In this document: piece after piece, positions 6,427-15,197 of the stretch
Numbering within the stretch: the first letter of the stretch is position 1
Layout of the letters: each line of letters starts with the position of its first letter
Position numbers and translations under genes: made by a program
DNA from: an uncultured Duganella sp.
GTDB taxonomy: Bacteria; Pseudomonadota; Gammaproteobacteria; Burkholderiales; Burkholderiaceae
Assembly: GCA_946482635.1 (NCBI GenBank)
Contig: CAMLSG010000094.1
Location: 1 to 19,066, forward strand
DNA: 19,066 nt
Direction: 5' to 3'
The notes under the pieces: generated by a model
Told to the model about the DNA's origin: nothing
The model's input: the letters and a program-made list of their open reading frames with translations, nothing else
Databases searched by the model: none

Positions 6427-8487
6427 ATGAATCCCGTTATGAAGAAACTTGGCTGGGCAGCGATGTCCGTGCTGGGTGCCAGCGCCCTGGGCGTGATTGC
6501 CCTCAAGCGCGGCGAACCTGTCAGCGCCATCTGGCTGGTGATTGCAGCCGTTTGCGTGTACCTGATCGCGTACCGCTTCTACAGCCTGTTTATTGCCAAA
6601 AACGTTATGGGCCTGGAGGCTGACCGCCTGACCCCGGCCCATAAGTACAACGATGGCCTGGACTACGTGCCGACCAATAAGAACGTGCTGTTCGGCCACC
6701 ACTTCGCCGCGATTGCCGGCGCCGGCCCGCTGGTCGGTCCCGTGCTGGCGGCGCAAATGGGCTACCTGCCCGGCATGCTGTGGATCCTGGCCGGCGTGGT
6801 GTTCGCCGGCGCGGTGCAGGACTTCATGGTGCTGTTCATCTCCACCCGCCGCGACGGCCGTTCGCTCGGCGACCTGATCAAGTCCGAACTGGGCCCGATC
6901 CCGGGCAATATCGCGCTGCTGGGCACCTTCATGATCATGGTGATCATCCTGGCCGTGCTGGCGCTGATCGTGGTGAAAGCACTGGCGCACTCGCCTTGGG
7001 GCTCGTTCACCGTGATGGCGACCATCCCGATCGCGCTGTTCATGGGCGTCTACTCCCGCTACATCCGCGTGGGCCGCGTCGGCGAAGTGTCGCTGATCGG
7101 CTTCGTGCTGCTGATGCTGGCCATCTTCGGCGGCCAGTGGGTGCAGGAAAACCCTGCCCTGGCACCGATGTTCACCTTCTCCGGCACTGAACTGACCTGG
7201 ATGCTGATCGGCTACGGCTTCGTCGCCTCCGTGCTGCCGGTGTGGCTGTTGCTGGCGCCACGCGACTACCTGTCCACCTTCCTGAAGATCGGCACCATCG
7301 TCGGCCTGGCGCTGGGCATCCTGATCGTGGCGCCGATGCTGCAGATGCCGTCGATCACCAAGTTCATCGACGGCACCGGCCCTGTATGGTCCGGCAACCT
7401 GTTCCCCTTCCTGTTCATTACCATCGCCTGCGGCGCCGTGTCCGGCTTCCACGCGCTGATCTCCTCCGGCACCACGCCGAAGATGATCGAGAACGAAACC
7501 CACGCCCGCTTCATCGGCTACGGCGCGATGCTGATGGAATCCTTCGTCGCCATCATGGCGCTGGTGGCCGCTTCGACCATCGAGCCAGGCGTGTACTTCG
7601 CAATGAACAGCCCGGCTGCGCTGCTGGGCACCACCGCCGAATCGGCAGCACAGGCGATTTCCCAGTGGGGCTTCTACGTCACGCCTGAAATGCTGACGCA
7701 GACTGCGAAGGACGTTGGCGAATCCACCATCATCTCCCGCGCCGGCGGCGCACCGACCCTGGCGGTGGGCATGGCGCACATCCTGTCCAACGTGGTGGGC
7801 GGCAAAGCCATGATGGCCTTCTGGTACCACTTCGCCATCCTGTTCGAAGCACTGTTCATCCTGACCGCAGTCGACGCAGGCACCCGCGCCGGCCGCTTCA
7901 TGCTGCAAGACTTGCTGGGCTCCTTCTCGCCTTCGCTGAAGCGCACCGACTCCGTGTTCGCCAGCCTGCTGGCCACCGGCCTGTGCGTGGCTGCCTGGGG
8001 CTACTTCCTGTACCAGGGCGTAGTCGATCCGCTGGGCGGCATCAACACCCTGTGGCCGCTGTTCGGCATCGCCAACCAGATGCTGGCCGCGATTGCGCTG
8101 ATCCTGGCAACCTGCGTGCTGTTCAAGATGAAGCGCGCCAAGTACGCCTGGGTCACCGTGCTGCCGACCATCTGGCTGCTGCTGTGCACCCTGACCGCCG
8201 GCTGGCAGAAGATCTTCGACGCCAATCCAAAGATCGGCTTCATGGCCCACGCAGCCAAGTACCAGGCAGCCCTGACCGAAGGCAAGGTACTGGCGCCGGC
8301 CAAGTCGATCGAGCAGATGCAGCAGGTGATCTTCAACGACTACCTGGATGCAGGCCTGGCAGCCTTCTTCATGATCGTCGTGGTCAGCGTGCTGGTATTC
8401 GGCGTGCGCACCGCGCTGGCAGCCTGGAACGCCAGCCGCCCGACCCACAACGAAGCCCCGGCCCAATACGCCGCCGCGGCCAAGTAA
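6427..8487 (+). CDS. cstA: CstA-family carbon starvation protein / pyruvate transporter
   Basis: Polytopic inner-membrane protein of 686 residues, close to the roughly 700 of E. coli CstA, with many hydrophobic segments along its length. Family hallmarks are visible: GHHFAAIAGAGPLVGPVLAAQMGY in the N-terminal third, AGAVQDFMVLFISTRRDGRSLGDL, ISSGTTPKMIENE, and ILSNVVGG with AGTRAGRFMLQDLLG later. CstA and BtsT of E. coli import pyruvate and are linked to peptide use under starvation; the same role is inferred here. The start is set by a strong GGAGGAG site; an in-frame open stretch upstream is antisense to the kinase gene. A YbdD/YjiX gene follows 4 nt later, the usual partner. Divergent Cache-kinase and regulator genes probably control it. 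BtsT-like substrate range cannot be excluded. Confidence 0.95.
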   Translation: MNPVMKKLGWAAMSVLGASALGVIALKRGEPVSAIWLVIAAVCVYLIAYRFYSLFIAKNVMGLEADRLTPAHKYNDGLDYVPTNKNVLFGHHFAAIAGAGPLVGPVLAAQMGYLPGMLWILAGVVFAGAVQDFMVLFISTRRDGRSLGDLIKSELGPIPGNIALLGTFMIMVIILAVLALIVVKALAHSPWGSFTVMATIPIALFMGVYSRYIRVGRVGEVSLIGFVLLMLAIFGGQWVQENPALAPMFTFSGTELTWMLIGYGFVASVLPVWLLLAPRDYLSTFLKIGTIVGLALGILIVAPMLQMPSITKFIDGTGPVWSGNLFPFLFITIACGAVSGFHALISSGTTPKMIENETHARFIGYGAMLMESFVAIMALVAASTIEPGVYFAMNSPAALLGTTAESAAQAISQWGFYVTPEMLTQTAKDVGESTIISRAGGAPTLAVGMAHILSNVVGGKAMMAFWYHFAILFEALFILTAVDAGTRAGRFMLQDLLGSFSPSLKRTDSVFASLLATGLCVAAWGYFLYQGVVDPLGGINTLWPLFGIANQMLAAIALILATCVLFKMKRAKYAWVTVLPTIWLLLCTLTAGWQKIFDANPKIGFMAHAAKYQAALTEGKVLAPAKSIEQMQQVIFNDYLDAGLAAFFMIVVVSVLVFGVRTALAAWNASRPTHNEAPAQYAAAAK

Positions 8488-8491
8488 GACC

Positions 8492-8692
8492 ATGCTGGGC
8501 GAAATCGTCAAGGCAGGCCGCTACCTCGGACAGAGCATGCGGCTGATGTGCGGCCTGCCGGAATACGACACCTACGTCGCCCATCGCGAGACCACCCACC
8601 CGGGTGAGCCCGTGATGAGCTATGAGGAATTCTTCCGCGAGCGCCAGGAAGCGCGCTACGGCGGCGCCGGCAAGCGAGGTGGCTGCTGCTAG
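8492..8692 (+). CDS. YbdD/YjiX family small protein
   Basis: The 66-residue protein has the family core YLGQSMRLMCGLPEYDTYVAH (about 11-31), the HPGEPVMSYEEFFRERQEARYG segment and a terminal CC. Members are almost always encoded directly after cstA or btsT, as here (4 nt after the cstA stop), and are thought to act with the transporter; the mechanism is not settled. The TAG stop codon lies inside the outermost bases of the palindromic element that begins at 8689, so an insertion seems to have hit exactly at the end of this gene without changing its product length. Confidence 0.9.
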   Translation: MLGEIVKAGRYLGQSMRLMCGLPEYDTYVAHRETTHPGEPVMSYEEFFRERQEARYGGAGKRGGCC

Positions 8693-8852
8693 TGGACTGT
8701 AACAGGAGAATCGGGAGCGAAGGACGCGAGGGCGGCGTGCAGGGCAAGGCGCAAAGCGCAGCAATAGCGAGCTATTGCGAGCATTTGCAACGCCGCCATG
8801 CGCACCGATCCGCGCGGCAGGCGCTCCCGATTCGAGTGTTACAGTCCACTAG
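8689..8852. repeat. 164-bp palindromic MITE-like element
   Basis: The two ends are a perfect 16-bp inverted repeat (8689-8704 and 8837-8852, CTAGTGGACTGTAACA on the left). After a 4-nt mismatch the arms pair again for 11 bp (AATCGGGAGCG at 8709-8719 with its complement at 8822-8832). The centre is a perfect 7-bp stem, GCAATAG (8761-8767) and CTATTGC (8772-8778), around a CGAG loop. The intervening arms pair imperfectly, so the whole element is one near-symmetrical palindrome. It has no ORF of its own. The outer CTAG is itself palindromic and could be a 4-bp target duplication of the YTAR kind made by IS5-type transposases, or part of the repeat. It could instead be a REP-like or terminator-like element. 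Confidence 0.75.
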
Positions 8853-8936
8853 TGACTGGAAGTTAGAGCCAGATCAAAGTGTCGAAATTCTTAGCATTTA
8901 TTCTTTGCCCGATGGAATCGTCCTTCGGCGGCGAAA
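8853..8936 (+). other. Leader of the hybrid kinase gene
   Basis: This 84-nt AT-richer stretch lies between the palindromic element and the hybrid kinase start. It should carry the promoter of the kinase operon unless the palindrome supplies it. I found no -35/-10 pair that I would trust; TATTCT at 8899-8904 is the nearest to a -10 box. The ribosome site before ATG 8937 is weak. Confidence 0.35.
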
Positions 8937-11867
8937 ATGCTCAACTTCGAACGGTCCGGCCTAAGCCAGAAACTGACCATCATCTCGGTGCTCACCACCG
9001 GCAGCGCCCTGCTGCTGGTGTTCGTGGCATTCGCCGTCGCGTCCATCCTTTCCCACACCAGCGAGGAGCGCAAGCAGCTTACCTCGCTGGCTGATGTCAT
9101 CGGCGCCAACAGCGTCGCCTCCCTGCTCTATGCCGACCGGCCAACGGCCGAACAGGCCCTGGCCGCGCTGGCGGTCAAAAGCGATATCACGCGCGCCGCC
9201 CTGTTCGATCGCGACGGCCAGCTGTTTGCCGCCTACCCTGCCCTGCGCGAACTGGCGCCTGTTGCGCTGGATGCGCCGCGCCTGCGCCAGCTTGCCTCGG
9301 GCGAGCTGGCCGAGCGTGACGGGCCGCCCTGGGCGCCATTGCTGCGGCTTTACCGGCCGGTGCGGGTGCGCCAGCACGTGATCGGAGCGGTGATGATCGA
9401 GGCCGGCCAGGCTTCGCTGTGGCTGGGCATACTGCGCAACCTGGGCATCACGGCGGCGGCAACCGCTTCATCATTCTGGCTGGCGCTGGTGCTGTCGGCC
9501 CGTTTCCGCGAAGGGATTGCAGCGCCCATCGCACAATTGATCGCTGCCGCCGACAGGGTAAGCAGCAGCCAGACTTACGCACAGGTGCAGCACCAGCGCA
9601 GCGATGAACTGGGCACGCTGATCGACAGCTTCAACGGCATGCTGGCGCAAATCGAGAGCCGCGACAGCAAGCTGGCGCAATACCGTGGCGAACTGGAACG
9701 CCAGGTCAGCATCCGCACCGCGCAACTGGAAAAAGCCAAGGACGCGGCGGAAGCGGCCAGCCAGGCCAAGAGCGCCTTCCTGGCCAATATGTCGCATGAA
9801 ATCCGCACGCCGATGAACGGCGTGCTGGGCATGGCGGAACTGCTGGCTGCCACCGACCTCACAGAAACCCAGCGCCACTACACCAGCATGGTGCGCCGTT
9901 CGGGCGAGCACCTGCTTGTGATCATCAACGACATCCTCGATTTTTCGAAAGTGGAAGCGGGCAAGCTGACCGTCGAATACATCAACTTCAACCTGCGCGA
10001 ACTGCTGGACGATATCGAGAACGTGTTCGCACCGCAGGCCCAGGCCAAGGGCATCGAAATGGAATTCGCGGTGGCGAACAATATTCCGCTTGCCATCTGC
10101 GGCGACCCAAACCGGCTGCGGCAGGTGATCGTCAACCTGCTGGGGAATGCGGTCAAATTCACCGACCAGGGCCGGATCAAGGTCGCGGTACGCGTGGCGG
10201 AAGAAGATGCGCAGTCCGCACGCCTGCGGATTGAGGTGCACGATACCGGCATCGGCGTATCGCGCGAGGCGCGGGCGCACATTTTCGATTCGTTCTCGCA
10301 GGGCGATGGCTCAACCACCCGCAAGCATGGCGGCACCGGCCTTGGCTTGGCGATCTCCAAGCAGCTGGTGGAACTGATGGGGGGAACCATCGGCGTCGAC
10401 AACGCGCTGGGCCGCGGATCGGTGTTCTGGTTCACCGTGCAGTTCGACAAACGGCGCGTGGACGCGGATGATGCCGGCTTCCAGCAGAAGCCGACAAAGG
10501 GCTTGCGCGCCCTGGTGGTAGACCGGCAAGCCGAGAGTGCGCTGGCGCTGCATAGGCTGCTGGCGCGCTGGCACCTGCAAGGCAGTTGCGCGCCCAGCGC
10601 TGCCGATGCCCTGCGCGAGCTGCACGCTGCCGCCGCACGCGGCACGCCTTACGACGTGGCGCTGCTCGACATGGCGCTGGACGATATTGGTGGCCTGGCG
10701 CTGGCGGCCGAAATCAAGTCCGATCCGGATATATCAGCGGTGCGCCTGATCCTGCTGGCCTCCGAGCGCAACGCCGCAGACCCGGTGCAGCGCCGCGCCG
10801 CCGGTGTCGCATTCCAGCTGATCAAGCCAGTGCGCGAACCGGACCTGTACGACTGCATCGTGACGCCCGTGCGCGTCAATGAAGGCGTGAACGCTGCAGC
10901 CCTGGCAGGCGGCCCTTCGGCGCCGGCGTCGCCACGTCCACGCCCAGGCCAGCGTCCGCGCGCCCTGCTGGCGGAAGACAATCCGGTCAACGTGGAAGTG
11001 GCATCAGCGATGCTGCGCGGCCTGGGCATGGAAGTAGCTTGCGCCGCCAACGGCGAAGAAGCGCTTGCCGCCGTGCGGGCCGGCGATTATGACCTGGTGC
11101 TGATGGATTGCATGATGCCGGTCATGGACGGCATGGCAGCCACCGCCGAAATCCGCCGCCTGGAACAGCAGCGCGGCCGCACGCGCGCCACGCCTATCGT
11201 CGCCATTACCGCCAACGCGCTGCAAGGGGACCGCGAACGCTGCCTGGCGGCAGGCATGGACGACTACATCAGCAAACCCTTCTCGCAACAGGCGCTGGCC
11301 GACACGCTTGGCCGCTGGATCGCCCTGCCCCGCCCAACGCCGCCTGCCACGCATTTGCCGTCCCCGCCGGCGTCCTCGCTGCCTTGCGCCCCACCAGCCG
11401 CCGGTTCGACAGGCCGCCATGCCTCCGCCAGCGCGATATCCGTGGCGCTCGCGGTGCGTGCCGCGTCCGGCCAGGCACCGCCTGCGAGCACACCCGGCGC
11501 CCAGGCCACGCCCGCTGTCATCAATCCCCTGGCGCTCGACGCCATCCGTGCCCTCAGCGCAGGACAGGGCGAACTGCTGCTGCAGCGCGTGCTGGCCACC
11601 TTCCTGCAGGACACTCCCCGCCAGTTGGCCGCGTTGCGCGAAGCGGTCGCCCAAAGCGACCCGGCCACCATCCGCAAGACCGCCCACAGCCTGAAATCGA
11701 GCAGCGCCAATGTCGGCGCCGATGCGCTGGCCAGGCTGTTCAAGGACCTCGAGCAGATGGCCCGCACCGGCCGGGCCGAAGGCGCGGCCGATTTGTTAGC
11801 GCAACTGGAGCGCGAATTCCAGTCTGTCCGGCATTCGCTCAGCCTCATCCTGCCGAAGGGAGCATGA
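8937..11867 (+). CDS. CHASE8-type hybrid histidine kinase with two REC domains and HPt (BarA-like)
   Basis: Membrane hybrid kinase of 976 residues. TM1 about 15-37, CHASE8-like periplasmic region about 40-160 ([25 protein letters not shown]), TM2 about 165-187, HAMP about 188-243, coiled linker 245-277, HisKA with His287 in [10 protein letters not shown], ATPase domain (NLLGNAVKF 400-408, DTGIG 436-440, GTGLGL 467-471), REC1 about 523-640, REC2 about 674-795, an Ala/Pro-rich linker about 796-862, and HPt with His917 in [15 protein letters not shown]2 is complete (Glu680/Asp681, Asp724 in LMDCMMP, Lys780). REC1 keeps Asp578 and Lys630 but has only one acid in LVVDRQ, so it is probably poor at phosphorylation. 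The REC-GGDEF-EAL gene starts 4 nt later, its likely phosphorelay target. Confidence 0.92.
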   Translation: MLNFERSGLSQKLTIISVLTTGSALLLVFVAFAVASILSHTSEERKQLTSLADVIGANSVASLLYADRPTAEQALAALAVKSDITRAALFDRDGQLFAAYPALRELAPVALDAPRLRQLASGELAERDGPPWAPLLRLYRPVRVRQHVIGAVMIEAGQASLWLGILRNLGITAAATASSFWLALVLSARFREGIAAPIAQLIAAADRVSSSQTYAQVQHQRSDELGTLIDSFNGMLAQIESRDSKLAQYRGELERQVSIRTAQLEKAKDAAEAASQAKSAFLANMSHEIRTPMNGVLGMAELLAATDLTETQRHYTSMVRRSGEHLLVIINDILDFSKVEAGKLTVEYINFNLRELLDDIENVFAPQAQAKGIEMEFAVANNIPLAICGDPNRLRQVIVNLLGNAVKFTDQGRIKVAVRVAEEDAQSARLRIEVHDTGIGVSREARAHIFDSFSQGDGSTTRKHGGTGLGLAISKQLVELMGGTIGVDNALGRGSVFWFTVQFDKRRVDADDAGFQQKPTKGLRALVVDRQAESALALHRLLARWHLQGSCAPSAADALRELHAAAARGTPYDVALLDMALDDIGGLALAAEIKSDPDISAVRLILLASERNAADPVQRRAAGVAFQLIKPVREPDLYDCIVTPVRVNEGVNAAALAGGPSAPASPRPRPGQRPRALLAEDNPVNVEVASAMLRGLGMEVACAANGEEALAAVRAGDYDLVLMDCMMPVMDGMAATAEIRRLEQQRGRTRATPIVAITANALQGDRERCLAAGMDDYISKPFSQQALADTLGRWIALPRPTPPATHLPSPPASSLPCAPPAAGSTGRHASASAISVALAVRAASGQAPPASTPGAQATPAVINPLALDAIRALSAGQGELLLQRVLATFLQDTPRQLAALREAVAQSDPATIRKTAHSLKSSSANVGADALARLFKDLEQMARTGRAEGAADLLAQLEREFQSVRHSLSLILPKGA

Positions 11868-11871
11868 AATC

Positions 11872-13959
11872 ATGGCAGCGCTCTATTCACCCAAACGCGG
11901 TACCGTGCTGGTGGCCGATGACGATCCCGTCATGCGCCTGTTGATGCTGGAAATGCTGGCCCAGGTCGGCCTCGACGCGGTGGAAGCGAGCGACGGCCGC
12001 GCGGCCGTGGCCAGTTTCCGCGACAATGCGCCCGACCTGGTGCTGCTCGACGTCGACATGCCGTTGCTCGACGGCTTTTCCGTCTGCCGCGCCATCCGCA
12101 AGCTGGAGAGCTCTTCCCACATCCCCGTCATCATGGTCACCGGCGGCGACGACCTCGAGGCCGTCACGCAAGCCTATGAAGCCGGCGCCACCGACTTTGT
12201 CTCCAAGCCGATCAACTGGCCCATTCTCGGCCACCGCGTGCTGTACGTGCTGCGCGCCAGCGACGCCATTGCCCGCCTGCGCATCGCAGATGCGCACAAC
12301 CGCGCGGTGCTGGCAGCCATCCCCGATACGTTCTTCCGCCTCAGCGCCGATGGCTACTATCTCGATTACGAAGAAGGACATGAACCCGGCGCCGACTTCG
12401 CCAGCCGCGAATGCGTGGGCCGCCACATCCGCGACGTGCTGCCGGCGCCAATCGCAAGCCGCATGCTGGACCAGTTGTCGGCCGTGCTGCATTCCGCTTC
12501 CGTGCACTCGGTCGACTATGAATTGTCGCGCGACGGCGTCAGCCACCACTTCGAAGCGCGGCTGGTCGGCACCGCGTCGGGCGAGGTCCTTGGCCTGGTA
12601 CGCGACATCAGCGAACGCAAACGCACCGAGGAGCAGATCCGCAAGCTGGCCTACTGCGACAGCCTGACCGGCATCCCCAACCGGCAGGCTTTCCTGGAGA
12701 CGCTGGAGCTTGAAATTGAGCGCTCCCAGCGCGAACAGCGCAAATTCGCCATCCTGTTCATGGATCTTGATTCCTTCAAGCGCATCAACGACACGCTGGG
12801 CCACAACATCGGCGACCTGCTGCTGCAAATCGTCACCGAACGCCTGCGCGAGACCATCCGTCCCGGCGACCACCTGTGCAGCCTGGCGCGCCTGGGCGGC
12901 GACGAATTCACCATCCTGCTGCCCGACATCGAGCGCGTGGACGATGCCCTGGCCGTGGCGCACCGCGTGAAAGACGCCATGCGCCGCCCTTTCAACCTGG
13001 ACGGCCATGAGATCTTCGTCACCGCCAGCATCGGCATTTCGCTCTACCCGGAAGATGGCGAAGACTGCACCTCGCTGCTGAAATTCGCCGACACCGCCAT
13101 GTACCACGCCAAGAACTGCGGCAAGAACAACGCCAAGCTTTACAGCTCTTCGCTCACGATGCAGATCATGAGCCACGTCAAGCTGGAAGTGGGATTGCGC
13201 AAGGCGCTGCAGAACAATGAACTTTACCTGCTGTACCAGCCGCAGGTCGACGTGCCCACCACGCGCATCGTCGGCGTGGAAGCGCTGATACGCTGGCACC
13301 ACCCTGAACACGGCATCATCCCGCCCACGGAATTCATCCCCCTGGCGGAAGAAACCGGCCTGATCGTACCGATCGGCGAATGGGTGCTGCGCACCGCCTG
13401 CAACCAGGCACGCGCCTGGCAGCGCGAATGCGAGCGCCCTATCCGCATGGCGGTCAACCTCTCCGCGCGCCAGTTCAAGGATGAAAACCTGGCGCAGATC
13501 GTGCTGGCCGTCCTGCAGGACACCGGCCTCGATCCCAGCCTGCTGGAGCTTGAACTGACCGAGGGAACCTTGATGGACAACGCCCTCGCCACGCTGGCCA
13601 CGCTGGAACAGTTGCGCGGCATCGGCGTATTCCTGTCGATCGACGATTTCGGTACCGGTTACTCGTCCATGAGCTACCTGAAGCGCTTCGACGTACGCGC
13701 ACTGAAAATCGACAAAAGTTTCATCAGCGGCCTGCCGCAAGACAGCGAAAACGCCGCCATCACGCGCGCCATCATCGCCATGGCGCATGGTCTGAAAATG
13801 ATCGTGGTGGCGGAAGGCGTTGAAACGCGCGAACAGCTCGACCTGCTGAAGCACTACGGCTGCGACATGGCCCAGGGCTACCTGTTAGGCCGCCCCGCCC
13901 CGCAGGACATGATCAGCCAGATGCTCGCTTGCGAGGGATCAGGTGCTGCGGCGGTCTAG
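11872..13959 (+). CDS. REC-PAS-GGDEF-EAL response regulator
   Basis: Cytoplasmic c-di-GMP response regulator of 695 residues. REC (about 10-125) has Asp16-18, acceptor Asp60 in LVLLDVDMP and Lys112. A PAS-like domain follows (about 140-250), then GGDEF (about 258-425) with intact GGDEF at 342-346, and EAL (about 437-685) with [42 protein letters not shown] and QGYLLGRP. Both catalytic signatures are intact, so it may be bifunctional. An RxxD stands at 330-333, 8 residues before GGDEF instead of the usual 5, so product inhibition there is doubtful. ATG at 11872 has AAGGGAG 10 nt upstream within the kinase gene. The 3' end overlaps recR by 21 nt on the other strand. Confidence 0.93.
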   Translation: MAALYSPKRGTVLVADDDPVMRLLMLEMLAQVGLDAVEASDGRAAVASFRDNAPDLVLLDVDMPLLDGFSVCRAIRKLESSSHIPVIMVTGGDDLEAVTQAYEAGATDFVSKPINWPILGHRVLYVLRASDAIARLRIADAHNRAVLAAIPDTFFRLSADGYYLDYEEGHEPGADFASRECVGRHIRDVLPAPIASRMLDQLSAVLHSASVHSVDYELSRDGVSHHFEARLVGTASGEVLGLVRDISERKRTEEQIRKLAYCDSLTGIPNRQAFLETLELEIERSQREQRKFAILFMDLDSFKRINDTLGHNIGDLLLQIVTERLRETIRPGDHLCSLARLGGDEFTILLPDIERVDDALAVAHRVKDAMRRPFNLDGHEIFVTASIGISLYPEDGEDCTSLLKFADTAMYHAKNCGKNNAKLYSSSLTMQIMSHVKLEVGLRKALQNNELYLLYQPQVDVPTTRIVGVEALIRWHHPEHGIIPPTEFIPLAEETGLIVPIGEWVLRTACNQARAWQRECERPIRMAVNLSARQFKDENLAQIVLAVLQDTGLDPSLLELELTEGTLMDNALATLATLEQLRGIGVFLSIDDFGTGYSSMSYLKRFDVRALKIDKSFISGLPQDSENAAITRAIIAMAHGLKMIVVAEGVETREQLDLLKHYGCDMAQGYLLGRPAPQDMISQMLACEGSGAAAV

Positions 13960-14529
13960 TATGGCGCGGGCGATCGTGCCGGCGTCGACGTATTCGAGTT
14001 CACCGCCGACCGGCACGCCGCGCGCCAGGCGGGTTACGGCCAGGCCGCGGGCTTTCAGCATTTCGCTGATGTAGTGGGCGGTGGCCTCGCCTTCGTTGGT
14101 GAAGTTCGTCGCCAGTACTACCTCCTCCACCACACCGTCGGCGGCGCGTGCCAGCAGCTTTTCGAGGTGGATGTCTTTGGGGCCGATGCCGTCCAGCGGC
14201 GACAGGCGCCCCATCAGCACGAAGTACAGGCCTTTGTACGTCAGCGTGGATTCGATCATGGCCTGGTCGGCCGGCGTTTCAACCACGCATAGCTGGCGCT
14301 TGTCGCGCGACTCGTCGGCGCAAGTGTCGCAGATATCGGTTTCGGTGAAGGTATTGCACAGGGCGCAATGGTGCACCTGCTCCACCGCCTGGTACAAGGC
14401 GCGCGACAGCATGGAGGCGCCTTCGCGGTCGTGCTGCAGCAAATGGAAGGCCATGCGCTGGGCCGACTTCGGGCCAACGCCGGGCAGGCGGCGCAGCGCC
14501 TCCGTCAAAAATTCAAAGGACTTCGCCAT
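13939..14529 (-). CDS. recR: Recombination mediator RecR
   Basis: RecR of 196 residues, normal length. It works with RecF/RecO to load RecA on gapped DNA. A helix-hairpin-helix region ([19 protein letters not shown], 13-31) is followed by a zinc finger (Cys55, Cys58, Cys67, Cys70) and a TOPRIM domain (about 79-170, [25 protein letters not shown]), then the C-terminal [15 protein letters not shown] motif. ATG 14529 begins 4 nt after the stop of the YciI gene, without a clear ribosome site, so translation is probably coupled. It ends inside the 3' end of the convergent GGDEF-EAL gene. It is the last gene of the dnaX-ybaB unit. Confidence 0.97.
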   Translation of the reverse strand: MAKSFEFLTEALRRLPGVGPKSAQRMAFHLLQHDREGASMLSRALYQAVEQVHHCALCNTFTETDICDTCADESRDKRQLCVVETPADQAMIESTLTYKGLYFVLMGRLSPLDGIGPKDIHLEKLLARAADGVVEEVVLATNFTNEGEATAHYISEMLKARGLAVTRLARGVPVGGELEYVDAGTIARAILDRRST

Positions 14530-14533
14530 GAGG

Positions 14534-14824
14534 TCAGGCTTGCTTGAAGGCGCTCAGGAAATCGGCCGTCTTGGTGGGCACGAATTCGGTGATCGTGTAG
14601 CTGGCGGCGCCCGCTTCGTTGAACGGGTCCAGCTCGATCACCGCTTCGATATCGGCACGGCTGTCGGCCGTGGCAAGGATGATGCCGCCGGTGCGTGGCA
14701 CCATGCGGCCGCACATCAGGAACATGCCATTGGCAATTTGCTCGCGCAGGTACTCGCTGTGCGCGGCCAGGAGCTTGTCGATCTCCTCGGCCGGCTTCAG
14801 GTAAGTAAGCGCGATGATGAACAT
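14534..14824 (-). CDS. YciI-family protein
   Basis: Small cytoplasmic protein of 96 residues with the YciI / YCII-related fold pattern: an N-terminal strand ([10 protein letters not shown]), the conserved His22 in [16 protein letters not shown], a second strand group GGIILATAD, and the [16 protein letters not shown] ending (66-81). Family members are ferredoxin-like dimers of mostly unknown function; some domain relatives act as chloromuconolactone dehalogenase-like or sensor proteins. It starts 9 nt after the ybaB stop and ends 4 nt before recR, so it is a true operon member. E. coli has no such gene between ybaB and recR. Confidence 0.85.
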   Translation of the reverse strand: MFIIALTYLKPAEEIDKLLAAHSEYLREQIANGMFLMCGRMVPRTGGIILATADSRADIEAVIELDPFNEAGAASYTITEFVPTKTADFLSAFKQA

Positions 14825-14833
14825 GATGGTCGA

Positions 14834-15160
14834 TCAGAACGGCATCTTGAAGCCGGGTGGCAGCGGCAGGCCGGCGGTCAGGCCGCTCATTTTTTCCGAA
14901 GCGGTGGCTTCGGCCTTGCGCACTGCATCGTTGAAGGCCGCAGCTACCAGGTCTTCCAGCATGTCCTTGTCGTCGCCCAGCAGCGATGGGTCGATCGAGA
15001 CGCGTTTCACGTCGTTCTTGCAAGTCATCACGACCTTCACCATGCCGGCGCCGGCCTGGCCTTCAACTTCGATCAGGGCCAGCGCTTCCTGCGCCTTCTT
15101 CATGTTGTCCTGCATGGCTTGCGCTTGTTTCATCAGGCCGGCCAGTTGGTTCTTCATCAT
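14834..15160 (-). CDS. ybaB: YbaB/EbfC nucleoid-associated protein
   Basis: A 108-residue member of the YbaB/EbfC DNA-binding family, normal length. It shows [27 protein letters not shown] (long N-terminal helix), then a central sheet with [25 protein letters not shown], and a C-terminal helix ([18 protein letters not shown]), ending in [11 protein letters not shown]. It forms dimers that bind DNA and has been linked to nucleoid organisation and gene regulation. The first of two adjacent ATGs (15160) has GGAGAA 7 nt upstream and is chosen. Its place between dnaX and recR is classical. Confidence 0.96.
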   Translation of the reverse strand: MMKNQLAGLMKQAQAMQDNMKKAQEALALIEVEGQAGAGMVKVVMTCKNDVKRVSIDPSLLGDDKDMLEDLVAAAFNDAVRKAEATASEKMSGLTAGLPLPPGFKMPF

Positions 15161-15197
15161 GGTGTGGTTCTCCGTATTTCGGTGTTGAGTATTAGGT

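Noticed and set aside
6406..8511. Open frame of about 700 codons on the minus strand opposite cstA
   Set aside because: It is rich in His, Gln and Asp with no domain pattern, and mirrors GC-rich codon use of cstA, which is an unmistakable membrane protein on the plus strand.
11887..13854. Long minus-strand open frame opposite the REC-PAS-GGDEF-EAL gene
   Set aside because: Composition is that of an antisense shadow; the plus-strand protein has every expected motif.
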